Shown piece by piece: positions 22,701 to 33,593 of a DNA stretch of 64,000 nucleotides. The translations under genes and the position numbers were made by a program. The stretch spans positions 62,001-126,000 of the forward strand of contig JAFJTR010000044.1 of assembly GCA_022559985.1 (NCBI GenBank). Reading direction: 5' to 3'. Below the pieces are notes generated by a model, which was not told the DNA's origin, ran no database searches, and worked only from the letters and a program-made list of their open reading frames with translations. How positions within the stretch are numbered: position 1 is the stretch's first letter; the number at the start of each line of letters is the position of its first letter. Source of the stretch: Parastagonospora avenae f. sp. tritici 18332-5 (taxonomy: Eukaryota > Ascomycota > Dothideomycetes > Pleosporales > Phaeosphaeriaceae).

Positions 22701-23813
22701 GACCGTTTTCCCTGGTCGAGGCAGCAACTTCCAGCTAGTTCTGAGGAGTCTTTTTAGAAGAGTGAAAGTCGACCGCTTTGTGTGGGAGTTATAGCACCAA
22801 GCCACGCTGTCGTCTAGCCAGGAACAACGTTGTAAGATGTTGTTCGGCGTGTCGCCTATGACGGAGAACGTGTAGATTGAAGCTCTAGACTGCAAAACAA
22901 ATTTGGTCATATGTCTCCAAGTGTTGCGGAACAGTGTCCACATGGTGCCAGTACTAAAGTGAAGCGTAAAGCGTGAGGCGTACGATGCTGAAACTTCGGT
23001 GATGTAGTGTCGACGTCTACGGCCTTTGAGAACCAGAATCTAGACTTGGACGGCAAGTCGTGGTCTGTTATAGCGTGTCGAGGATAAGCTCTGACACTTG
23101 GTTCACCGGACAGGTCGTTCCTCAGGGATGGATAGAGTTTGTGCTTAGCCTACTCGTGCGATCATTTCCGTCCAATGACATCGGTAACGCAGCTCGGCAT
23201 CGCGATCAATGGCAGTAGAAACCAAAAGGTCGCCGAGCGGTACAGTGTTCGCGGACGGACTATTGGACTGCGAGAGATGAATGGACCGTTTTTAGCTATT
23301 CTTTGTTTCATGTAGCCGAAGGACCATGCTACTTGAGCATTCACAACCTTGGAACCCTCCGATAATTAGATAGCGACATGCAAGGGATTGAAGGATCAAG
23401 AATATTAGATCATTCTGATATTGACTTTTTGGTGTGAACTATCGCGTTGACGGTAGTCGTTTGATGTTTGAGATTGACAGACTATTGACAAAGCGAAGAG
23501 ACTTTACAATACATGTGCGAGGCAGCGTAGTGCCGAGGAAAAGTACAGCATCGAAGAGAGATGATGTATGACAGAAGAAGCCCGTGGAGGCGTATTGTTC
23601 TAGATGCAGTTTTCTATGTGTACGGTATATGTTGATGACGTGCAGCAGCGCGTGGCTGACAAACATGCTTGGGTCATGAAGCCCGTGGGTATATAACGAG
23701 AGTTGAGCTTGTGTGCCAGCAACTCTATCAAGCGTTCGCCAATGCATATAGACGTGAGACTGAATTAAAAAAAAGAAAAAGTTGATGAAAGGAAATGTGG
23801 GTTTTCGAGAACC
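18494..23813. other. 5.3-kb gene-free region with C homopolymer
   Basis: Between DSC4 and the 3' end of the bZIP gene. The only long frames are products of the C/G homopolymer (poly-Pro or poly-Gly), or are short and unsupported by splice sites, signal peptides or families. A 165-codon minus frame at 22446-22943 starts with ATG but resembles nothing I know. Several CATGCATGC and CA-rich patches occur near 20.1-20.7 kb. No tRNA, rRNA or transposon was recognised. Confidence 0.5.
19679..19745. repeat. 67-nt uninterrupted cytosine homopolymer
   Basis: 67 consecutive C on the plus strand, flanked upstream by a C/T-rich stretch (CCTCTTCCTCCTCCTCC) and downstream by TCAGC. The complementary G run could form G-quadruplex or other non-B structures. 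A run this long is prone to polymerase slippage and to assembly length error. Confidence 0.95.
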
Positions 23814-25376
23814 TTACGTCTCGCGAGGCTGGCCTTGGGGTGGTGTCCAGTTGTTATTCTCATACCGACCCTTGTCTTGGCCATACTGGTCGCGGTAGAC
23901 GGGTTGCCCGGGATGCATTTGCTCTCGAGCAGGATACTGATGGACTGGAGACACACCTTGAGACACTTGGTTTGTCGGGGGGTAGCCCGGAAGATAGTTC
24001 TGAGACCTGGCGTCTGGTGCGCTCATGTCATTCGGTGGAGGACCAGATGCTGGGCGATAGTTGCTAGTGCGGCGCCTCACGTTGCGTTCTTCCTCGCGAA
24101 TCTCCTCCTCGTAGTCAGCGAAGGAGTCCTCGGAGCCGCCTCGGATGGAAGAGGTGGCATTCGAAGGCGGGATCGATGGTCGCCTAAGGCGAGGGGACTG
24201 CGGTCTTGTTACAGAAAGCCTCTCGGGACGAGACTGCGAGAAGACAATTGTCTTGAAGTAATCTCGTTCACCGCGGTAAAATTCGGCGTCTTCCAAGGCG
24301 TCCCGTAGCTGCTGCTCAAGTCTGGAGATACTCATGGAAGCCTCGCGTTCCTTCTCTTTCCTCCGAGCACGGAATCTAGCGGACGCACCCGCATTGCGCC
24401 TTCTCTTCTCATCAGCGACCTTGGAGGCAGCCTGTACATCAACAGGGATCTGGACATTGTGCCCATGTTGACTCTTGATCGTCATAAGCTGAATGCTGCT
24501 TTGCGATGATGGTGCCATGGGTATCATGTTTCGCTCTGCCTCCATGGGACCAGTAGACAGTCTAGACTCGTGCATTTGAACACTCGGTGGTCGGTTAGGA
24601 TAGTGTCCTGGGGTGCTAGGTGTATCAAATTGACTCGAGGCAACAGAGCCTGGGTGGCTGTATGGCGAGTACTGGGCGATAGGACTCGCACTTCCTGACT
24701 GGGGGAATCCCATGCTCGGCCGGCGAAGGTCAGTGCGAACCATGCTGTGGGGTGGTTCCGGGCCTGTAGTCGGCATGGCAGGGAAATATGAATGTCGGCC
24801 TGCGGCTGGAGGTGTTGGCAGAGACTGGTGCGACAAGGCGGATTCAGAGGGCCTAGTGCTCGCAGTCAGGAATGGAGACTGATGCGCATCTATGGTGCCA
24901 GTTGGTGGATTCAGTAAATTCAGGCTTTGGGTTCTGTGCAGTCTCGGGGACTTTGTGTCTAGAATGTGTCTTGTACTGGGCCTTCCAGGTGGATGAAATG
25001 GACGAGGCAAATGCTCGTCCTGTGTCAGTTCGGCGCTATTTGGTCGACTGATTGAAGGAAGGCTCTGTGAATGTGAAGTCTCAACGGGTGAAGGAGAATC
25101 CATCTGGGAAGCGCTTCTCCTTCTGTTACGTTCCTGCTCCCTAAGCTCTTGCTGGGGGTTGAGAATCTGGCGAAAAGGGTCGCCATATCGCTGACCAGAA
25201 GGCGTTGGTGGGGTACTAGACAGCTGACGCAAAGGAGGAAGGACAGGATGGCTCATTGGTACCTCCCTTGGGCTAGTTCTTGCAATTGGTGGCTGCATAC
25301 CGGGATAGGGTTGGGTAGGCGATGGCTGAGGGGTCGTCCGCTCTGAGCGAGATCCTCCTGCCGGTAGTCTCGACAT
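23814..25376 (-). CDS. bZIP transcription factor (5' end unresolved)
   Basis: The frame is open from before 25466; the first in-frame ATG is at 25376, giving 520 residues, but the frame upstream of it still looks coding (Pro/His/Gln-rich, TPPYLHEEQKPERSWLAHG), so an upstream exon with the true start is likely. An out-of-frame ATG lies just before 25376. The N-terminal 300 residues are Ser/Pro/Gln-rich and disordered. The bZIP lies at about 323-380: basic region EKRRRNAGASARFRARRKEK with the N-x7-R signature, followed by a leucine-zipper helix SISRLEQQLRDALEDAEFY. The N-x-x-A-S-A-R-F-R type basic region resembles that of the Cys-3/MetR class. The C-terminal tail is acidic, then Pro/Gln/Tyr-rich. 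It should bind DNA as a dimer in the nucleus; its targets are unknown. Confidence 0.85.
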   Translation of the reverse strand: MSRLPAGGSRSERTTPQPSPTQPYPGMQPPIARTSPREVPMSHPVLPPLRQLSSTPPTPSGQRYGDPFRQILNPQQELREQERNRRRSASQMDSPSPVETSHSQSLPSISRPNSAELTQDEHLPRPFHPPGRPSTRHILDTKSPRLHRTQSLNLLNPPTGTIDAHQSPFLTASTRPSESALSHQSLPTPPAAGRHSYFPAMPTTGPEPPHSMVRTDLRRPSMGFPQSGSASPIAQYSPYSHPGSVASSQFDTPSTPGHYPNRPPSVQMHESRLSTGPMEAERNMIPMAPSSQSSIQLMTIKSQHGHNVQIPVDVQAASKVADEKRRRNAGASARFRARRKEKEREASMSISRLEQQLRDALEDAEFYRGERDYFKTIVFSQSRPERLSVTRPQSPRLRRPSIPPSNATSSIRGGSEDSFADYEEEIREEERNVRRRTSNYRPASGPPPNDMSAPDARSQNYLPGYPPTNQVSQGVSPVHQYPAREQMHPGQPVYRDQYGQDKGRYENNNWTPPQGQPRET

Positions 25377-28300
25377 GGAAAAGACTTCGTCAGAGCCCCT
25401 CTGGCTGCCATGGGCCAACCATGAGCGTTCGGGTTTCTGTTCCTCGTGGAGGTAAGGCGGGGTCAAGGACTGCTGGAAATGATGCTGGGGAAAGCGAGGG
25501 TGAGGGGCCTGGATAGCGGGGAGTGTGGTAGCCAGCGTGAAGACTGAAGAGCGGGTCGTCAGGATGACAACCCAGCTATGTCAAGGCGAACAGGTGATGT
25601 ATGGCGTGGAGAGGGACAGATGCAATGGGTGAAGCGATGTCGGCAGAGTTGGGTAGGGCTGTCTAGGAATGGCGAGAGAGAGCAGCCATGCTATGCTCGA
25701 TGGGGAGTTCGCAGCCTGCGCCACAGGAACAGTGCTGGAGATCAGTGCTGAGCAGGTGAGTGAAGCGTTGGAGGGTGAAGCTGCAGCGTGGCGGGAAATG
25801 GTCAGGATTTGTGTGTCGGGCAGAGGTCATAGCGCGACGGAGGGTGCGCCAGGGCGCGGTGAGATACTTAAGGGCTGGAGAAGGAGTACGGTGTAGTAGG
25901 GTCGGAGGATCGCTGGCCGGGCAGCGTATCATTTAGTCAGGATGTGCCCCTGTCAACCATGTTGCGCCAAAACGCAGCCAGCCTGAGCCAGGACATGATG
26001 CCTTGTAGGCGGCTTTGGCAAGACACGCGCTAAGCGGGGCCGGGATACAGGTGCACGCTCGACGCTCGACGCCCGGCGGCCAGTGCGCTACTGCATGCAA
26101 AGTGCAGGGAAGTAGGTGACGATGCGCGGAAGCGGAACCCACGCCATCTCCCCACCGCAAGAGCGCGCACCGAGCTAGCATTAGCATTACAGCAGACAGC
26201 ACACCTGGGCAGCACCACACGCCTGCACTACAGTCTGCCAGTCTGCCACTAGGACGCTGGCTGACACGACGGCACCGCGTCCGTAGTAAAGACGCCCGCC
26301 AGCCGCCAACCGCCGTCTGCTGGAGAGCACAGGAGTCAGGACAGCAGCAAAGCCTGCCGCGCCCATGGTCGCGCGCGGGGCAAGTGTGATGTGCACGACC
26401 ACCTTGTCTCATCATGTGCCCCATCTCATCCCTTCGCCTGCCGCTCGTGTGGTAGATTTGAAGCCTGCCATGGGAGCATCGCGGTGGAATTAAACTCCCC
26501 GAAACGAAGCGTTGCGCCTTGAACGCCCCACGGCCGTCAGCACCGTGCGCCAGTGTGTGCTGCGTGCTGCGTGCTGCGTGCTGCGCGAGGCACAACACTA
26601 CCAAGGCCTTGCGCGCGGAGACACAGGTGCTTCGATCTGCACAAATTTCCACCTCGGAAGCCATCAAGGATAAGCGTTGGGGTAGCCGCAGCACTGAGCA
26701 GTTCTCCAAGGGAGCTCGGCTCCGGGCCATCCAACAACGTCAAAACGTCGAGGCCACTTCGGTGCTGGACGACGCCGTCGGCCAACCTGAACTCGGTCCA
26801 TCAAACGTTGTCGGGACTGTCAGCCCGGCAGCGGCTTAACGCCTCACCGGCTCGTGGAAGAAGCATCATGTACCTGTACATAGCATGCGCCCCATGCCGT
26901 CATGCAGCCTCGCAAAAGTCCATCGTCGTCGGCTCTCTCGCTGCACAAGAACGTGCTCAGCCTGGGTGGTCCTGCACACGCTCTCGTGGGGGCGTGCTGC
27001 TGGCGCGAACAGCTGCATCGCGTGCTCGACTGCTTAGCCCAGAGCGACGCCATCAAGTGTCCAAGGCTGTGCACCGTGAAAGTCGGTGAGATCAAACGTC
27101 ATGTGAGCTCAACGCTGCAGTCCTTTGGGCACCGCCTTGACATCCTGACAAAGTCTCTAGCAGGCGTGGGGGTCCTGCTTACTTGGGCCAAGTGAAGCTG
27201 AAAGAGCACATCCCGAGGTCATGCATCTGTACACTGAAGATATTGCCGTCTCTGAGCAGTCTTCGCGCTTTCTCGGCAATGCATACAGAGCGGCCAGAGC
27301 GCGTGCAAAATTGCTACCGTCCTTCATACCGTGTTGATGTACGTTGGGCGTCAACGCACCCAAGAGGGCCCGCACATTTCGTCACGTGCTGTTTCGTAAC
27401 TTGCCGCATCTCGACTAGCACGTGTTAATAGATGTGACCATTTCTTGAGGCCGTGTTGCCATAGGTTCTAATGGTGACAGTCACGTTAGCCTGAGCGATG
27501 CTTTTTGCGAACCACTCAAGCCTGGTGCCATGCCGCCTTCAAAAGAGTGGTACGGTCCCCTAAATGACACGCCATCGCCACGCGCAATATTCCTCTTGAT
27601 GGTCCTGGTTGATTTCGCTACTGCGAAGCTTTTGTGCTGAAGACAGGTACCTTGCAGATGATTCCCGCTGGAGAGGACTGCATGGTCGGGTACACTGTGC
27701 TGGTGCATTTGAGGTTTTGGATAAGAAGCCTTGCCCGTTCCGAGGTGCCTCAAGATAATGAAATCCATGGCTAACAATCTAGCTCTCGACAGCTTCAGCC
27801 TTCATCAAGGACGACGAACCCTGTCAAAGGGACGGCAAGAGGGGGCACCTCTGCGATGGGATTGATTCCTGAAACGTCCTAGCTTGCATCCAGGGCCATG
27901 GTCAGCACGGCGCCAGACGATTGATCCGAGCTGATCGGTTGGCCGCCTCCACCGAATCCCGGCTCCAAACTGTCGGTTGCTGAGCCAAGCATCGAGTCCA
28001 GGAGTGCTTCGGCGGGCTGTGCGGTCACGTCACAAGTGACGGGCCAATAATTGCGTGCGTCACGGACTCACGATCGCGCAAAGCCCTCGTTCCTGGCCAG
28101 GAACATGTTCCCGTCGCGATGAGATGAGGCCGAACCGTGGTTGCTTGTTGCACTCGCTTTCAGCCTTCTACAGCATCTCGTACCTGTACTCGTTCCCATT
28201 AGCATTTCGCTCGACTCGCAGTGCGGTACGAAACAGCCCGCGATAATGTGCGCGCGTCTCTGTTAGGTTGCCGTCATACACCCGCTCTTGAATCGACTTG

Positions 28301-31300
28301 TGCAGCAGTGCAGGTGCTTGTGTTCGCTAATAGCACGTGTCAAACATCGGCACTTAGCCGGGCTATACTCGGCGCATGAAATGCTTGGCGATGAGATGTG
28401 CGAAAAGACAAGGCAGCCGAAATCGTGTTGGAGCTTGGAGGAGAACAGGACGTGGAGCGATGGAGCATGTGGGTCCGGGCGCCGTGGGAGGGAAAGCAAT
28501 CCAAAGAGGAAGGAACGAAGGCTATGCCTCGTCATTTGTCATTGCCCAACATCTCTCCACCATCTACCCCTATCAGTCCACTTCCTCGAACGTGCAAAGA
28601 GATGCTTCCACGTTGATCACCAAGGTGAACCTGATTTTGGCCCCGGTCGCCATCCTTTTGCTCCCACGCAGGATCTGAAGGACCCTGTTTGACGCCATCG
28701 GAAGCATGCAGCCAGTCTTTCTACATCCACATATGCCGCCGTACCCTGCGCTTTCGCGGACAATGTCTATTTTCATACAGAACTACCACCGTGTACTACA
28801 CATCGATTTCCATCTTTCAAACGACCTGTAGTGCACACGAAAGGCAGCATCTACCGAGCTCTTCCCATTAGGCATCGGTTACCGCGACAACCTCAGTTGC
28901 CGCTACTGGCGTGTCAACCTCGTGGTCTTGCGATTCATCCGCCACTATAACGAGTTGAGCATGCTCCGCATATATTAAACCACGGGATCTGCATCCAAGT
29001 CCCCCGAGATGCTTCTTCACCGGAAGCTCGATGCCTGGTATGTCGCATTAGGAGCCTCCAAAGACGTGTCGTAACTAGGCCAAGAACGGCAGCACTTTCA
29101 CTACAGCAGCACTTCCGTCATTTGGATGCTGCTCATGTCTTTGGAGCGCATCTCTCAGACAAGAAGTGGAGACATGTCAGCCTACATCTGAGTACTGGAT
29201 GCGGGACATTGCCAGTCAGAAGGCATAGTTTCTGCTGCTCATAGCATATATCCTATCGTCGGAACTCAAGACATGAGACGACTTACGGTATACGCGAGGC
29301 TTGCCCAGGTTCCAGACTCATACCCGTATGGCCGAAACCGTGGTATAATGGCTGTGCTATAGCTGGGAAGGATCAATAGATGACGCTCGGGGCATCAAAC
29401 CCCTGTACTGCCAGACGTTCGTCATCCGCGGCCCGCCTACTGAGTCGACGTAGCGCCCGGCTGACCATCGCTCCCTGATTGTGGCCGTGTACACTGCAGT
29501 GCGACGGTGTAATCAACCAGTGTGTGGAGCAGCAATACCATCAAGCTTCAATGTATGCGCAAGTTTTATGGAACCACACGAGGGCCTTGAGGACGGAAGT
29601 CCAATGAGGAACAAAAATGCCTTACACGACCTGGCGCATCCACTCTTTCACTCCACATTCACAAAGACTACCTTCATAATCGCCAGACCAGGGACCCCAC
29701 TCACGCAATCTTGGAAATCATTTGTACACCGCGAGAGCAAAGCTCAACAACAAGTTCTCCACTTCACTGCAAAAAACCTCCAGGATTTTCGGCACACGCT
29801 GCCTTATACCAGTTTGCTAGCGCGCCGTTCTTTTTCGCCCAGCAGTATGTATTTTGGGTGGGATGATCGCATAGTATTTGGAACCAGTCCTCCGTGGTGA
29901 AACTCCCTGGACCAATATTTCAGCACACCGGAATTTGTCACACAATTCGTGTTGGCTCTACAGACGACATTCAACTCTCTGTTCACGACACAAAGCATCG
30001 GCTTAACTTTTGCGCGGGTCGACACGACACATGCAAACTGTGACGGGAGCTTACGGCAAGCTGTCAATCCATGCGCAATCGAGACTAGATTCGGAAAGCT
30101 GCGAAAGTTCATTTTCAGGCTTTCACGAAGATTGGTTGTGCAAGGTAATGAAACTCATTCATTTCTCCGCCGTCGCCCATCACAGTCAGGCATAATGGCT
30201 GAACGATCGACGCACGTGGGAGTACAACCAACTTGTCTCCACAGTGTCTTCCCAATTAGTCCAGAAAAAGCAATCTCTGGTGGATCGTATGCCGCATGCG
30301 TGCCGCAGGCAGTCCCTGAGCGGCATGCTAATCCTGCGATCTCGAGGGTACCGGATGCCAGGTGCCGAACAGTGTCCTTGCCATGGATGAGCTGACATTG
30401 GCTGCGATCCACTCTCGATAAGCGCGCATTCGAAATGCTGGCGGCCATCGCGGTCGCACATTGTGGAGCATCTCAACATCTCGGTATCGTAGGGCTACCT
30501 TGATTGATTCGTTCCATACACAAGGGCAATTCCCCCAGGCAATCAGCATCAGGCATCCTTATGTGCATGCAGGGTCGCATGCGGGGGAAGTTGTTCTCCG
30601 AGGCAGGCTCCGCGTAGGATCAAGAACCCTGCGCCTTTCCTCCCTTTCACTTTCTTCTTGTCGCTGGAATTTCTACTTCTACTGCAGCTTACAGCTTACT
30701 ATCCGGGAAGGTACCCATGATACGAAGAGTCCTTTCTCCATCACACCTTCGGTGCACCAATGCTGTCTCGTCAATCAGATGGGACTGCTCCACACATGCA
30801 CATCTCACACATGGCACATGTAAACTGCATCTTCAATGTGACAATAGGTTTTCACTATTAATGGTATAATGCAACCTCATTTGTGTCAAGCCCGGTAAAG
30901 CGCAAACGCCCTGATCACCTCGCATATTCGCTGCTCGGGTACGGTACACCTACTCGAATCATCGGCTCTTCTAGCCGCTGCCAGTCGTCTTTCCAATCCC
31001 GGATATGGTCTCTGGTCTGACTTCGGTTTTCGTCGCCGGTCAAGTGGGAATTGTAGCTCGGGAAGTGGAGGTTACGAGCCCCTTGCTGCAAGACATCATG
31101 ATGACTACTGAGAAAGATATCGTGGATGTGATCTCGTGGTGCAGTGTGCGTTAGCTCGCTGCTTACGGGTAAGCGACCGGAATTTCGGGCTTTGCGCTGG
31201 CGACAAGCGACAGAAGCAGCGTAGCGAAACGTGGATGTTGAGCGCTGTGGATATGTTATGCGTACGAACTGACCTGTCAACGGAAGAAGTGCATGTCGGG

Positions 31301-32131
31301 CGAAGTGCACCCCTTCGCTGGGTCGAAAGATTCCCGCGGAGATATCACGAAACCGTACATCGTTCCCTCATTCGGCCTGATACTTATCAAAGTCTTGTGC
31401 GCATCTGGAGAAGTAATCAGCCTTGAAGCCTTAACTTGCACCATATTCTGGTTTCTGCTCCCCACGCGTACCAGGGATTCCGTCGCGTAGAGCTCGGTAT
31501 ACAACTGTTACCAGGTTCGTATTCGATGTTTACCGAGGCGCCTGGTCCTTTATGATACTGATAACAGAATCCGCAGCACTTCGTGTCCGTTCACGGAAGG
31601 ATTCATCCTACAGGTCTCGAGCATATGCAAGTATCAATAATGGCCATGCTATAAGTGTATCCAAGTTCATAGATAACGAGCACCAGCTGCGGCGTTGGCT
31701 GGTAGATGAGAGGCTCGACGAAGGGTGAGGTCGCGTTCAGGGTGTCGAGATCGTCCTTGCTTCTTCCTTCCCCCTCGCTTCTGCGTCACAAATAGGAATT
31801 CAACATCACAATGCGTATGATTATGGATTCTGTATCATTTCGCTACATCTTCGGAAGGACTCGAGTCTCTCGATGATCACGACAATGATGCCGCATTCCA
31901 TCCCTAGGCATGGTGATGATCTGGGCTGAGTGCCATATGCTGAAGGTGCAGAACTCATGGCAAATTTCATGTCTGTAGGTAAGGGAGAGCTGGGCAATAT
32001 ACGTCCATTCCACGCGCGACCGCGACAACAGACAGCCCCCAGATTGCCGGCCTTGCGAATCTCCGTCGGCGTAGGAACTCTCATTCTCTTCTGCAAGCTT
32101 CAGAGCGCGAATTTTCCATTGCACTATCAAG
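25377..32131. other. 6.75-kb region upstream of bZIP without a convincing protein gene
   Basis: Contains the bZIP leader (to about 25.95 kb) and then about 6.2 kb without a supported gene. Frames of 90-265 codons at 25.9-28.7 kb overlap each other on both strands in GC-rich DNA, are Cys/Arg/His/Ser-rich and have no splice logic. 28.7-32.1 kb is less GC-rich and has even shorter frames. Long upstream regions are common for fungal regulators, so enhancers or a non-coding RNA are possible, but nothing in the sequence proves either. Confidence 0.5.
25663..25932 (-). other. Leader ORF upstream of bZIP (candidate uORF)
   Basis: An ATG frame of 89 codons from 25932 with further in-frame ATGs at 25830 (55 codons) and near the end (8 codons), all ending at one TAG at 25665-25663, about 290 nt before the bZIP ATG on the same strand. 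It contains no good donor to splice into the bZIP frame. It may be a translated uORF cluster, a UTR frame by chance, or part of an exon I could not model. Confidence 0.35.
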
Positions 32132-33187
32132 ATGCTATCACATTCATTACCTTGTGCAGTTGCCTTACCTCTCGTCGCACTCCTTCATTCTTCTCTCGTA
32201 CAGGCTGCAGTCCACATAGGGCTACCTCATGAGGTGCTCAACTTCACGCAGTCCATGGGAGTGCCTCAACCTGTGGAAGTGACCATCACCCAGTCATACA
32301 CTGTCAACCATACCGCTACCGAGCTCACCACTACCACACAACAATGTCCGACTCCCTCCAGTGCTCGCACCATCTACAGCATCGTCTTTCCGTCGCCTGA
32401 TGCTGCGCCGATTGAGGTGACCGCTCAAAGCCAGGTATTGACATCGTATATTCCTGAGATGACATGGTGTGTTGCGCCTCCTGTGCAATACATACCAATC
32501 TCGGGGGCACCATATCTTAATGCTACCGCCAATCACACAACCACCGTCACCGGAACTGGCAGCTGTGAAACAGTGTACGCGCCATTGGAGACGACCGTTT
32601 GCGCTACGACGTTGACTGGTCTGGCCTCAAAGGTGACCATCACAGATTGCAATCAAGAAGTCACTTTCTCGACCGAGTGCGGCTTTACATTAGAGACGCC
32701 AACGCCAACAAAGGGCAATAGTTCTTCGATGATCACACCTGCCCTGACCGTTCGACAAATCTTCACATACTATGTTGCGCCATGGCAGTCTATGACGGCG
32801 GGTAAAACGCCCTCAGACGTCGACGTTAAGATCTGCAAGGTCCTCGACAATGGTGAACTCGAGTGCAGCCGGTACCAGGAGGTTTGGGAAGTTGTAGTAG
32901 TCACGAGCACACTGACAACGACGCATCCCATCGCGTTCACTGCAACTGTTTCCGGCCCGGGAACGCTAATTGTCGAGACACTACAGGCCATCGTGACGGA
33001 TATGATCACGACGCTTGGTCTTTCGACGACCTTGCTGTTGGAGACGGAAGTTGAAACTGAGACAACAAGTACGCGGAGGAAGACGTCTGCCACTGATACT
33101 TCGACAATCAATGGCGGCACTTCCACGCTCTTACTCACCAAGACTGTACATCAAGTCAGAAAGTTCGTTGGCCATATCATTCGGTAA
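32132..33187 (+). CDS. Ser/Thr-rich secreted or cell-surface protein
   Basis: 351 residues as one frame. A signal peptide occupies about residues 1-25 (hydrophobic VALPLVALLHSSLVQA). The mature part is very rich in Thr/Ser/Val, has five or more N-glycosylation sequons (NFT, NHT, NAT, NHT, NSS) and about nine cysteines, including TWCVAPP, GSCETVY, TTVCATTL, TDCNQE, TECGF and ICKVLDNGELECSR. It looks like a heavily O-glycosylated extracellular protein; no domain was recognised. The last 12 codons may not be real: the following sequence carries CTGAC and CGACAG and then another Thr/Ser-rich open frame (33212-33319) ending in TAA, but the only donor with the right phase (33184) would give a 28-nt intron. 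Confidence 0.65.
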   Translation: MLSHSLPCAVALPLVALLHSSLVQAAVHIGLPHEVLNFTQSMGVPQPVEVTITQSYTVNHTATELTTTTQQCPTPSSARTIYSIVFPSPDAAPIEVTAQSQVLTSYIPEMTWCVAPPVQYIPISGAPYLNATANHTTTVTGTGSCETVYAPLETTVCATTLTGLASKVTITDCNQEVTFSTECGFTLETPTPTKGNSSSMITPALTVRQIFTYYVAPWQSMTAGKTPSDVDVKICKVLDNGELECSRYQEVWEVVVVTSTLTTTHPIAFTATVSGPGTLIVETLQAIVTDMITTLGLSTTLLLETEVETETTSTRRKTSATDTSTINGGTSTLLLTKTVHQVRKFVGHIIR

Positions 33188-33593
33188 AGAGTATTACTGA
33201 CAACGCGACAGTTCCAGCACTGAAGAGCCAACGAGCACGGTGTTCTTGACTTCTACCACCACGACCACGGGAACAACTACCATTACGAAGCCTCACTCAA
33301 GCTCAGTCTCTCCCTCGTAAAGCGGTATGTTCAAGTGATGAATTGTTGGTGTCGGAATATATGTTGCGTGTATCTGCGCTGTCACGATCTTTTTATTTTG
33401 TCATGTACGTAACACACCATTGAATCAAAACACGATGAAGTCCACCTTCAAGCCTACATCCTTCAATGCGAATCCAAATAATACAAGCCCTTCCAAATTA
33501 TCGTTGGCATTTCCCTCTTCTACAACCTCAATCCTCATCACATCCAAGTGCAGGCCACCTGACCCCAAGACTTACCTACTTTTCGAGTACAAC
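33188..33593. other. Intergenic with possible unspliced 3' exon
   Basis: Holds the Thr-rich frame 33212-33319 discussed with the previous gene, then A/T-rich sequence leading into the next gene. The next gene's frame is open from an ATG at 33420, but its first 58 residues lack a signal peptide and are probably leader. Confidence 0.45.

Noticed and set aside
22446..22943. 165-codon minus frame with ATG
   Set aside because: The best non-coding candidate in the gene desert, but no family, no promoter or splice support and no coding-like neighbours; left out of the gene list.
25933..27095. Long frames on both strands (up to 265 codons) in GC-rich DNA
   Set aside because: They overlap each other, are Cys/Arg/His-rich, have no family motif, signal peptide or splice logic, and are expected by chance at high GC.
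29481..29900. 139-codon plus frame
   Set aside because: Starts with a GTG rather than ATG and shows no family pattern or introns.
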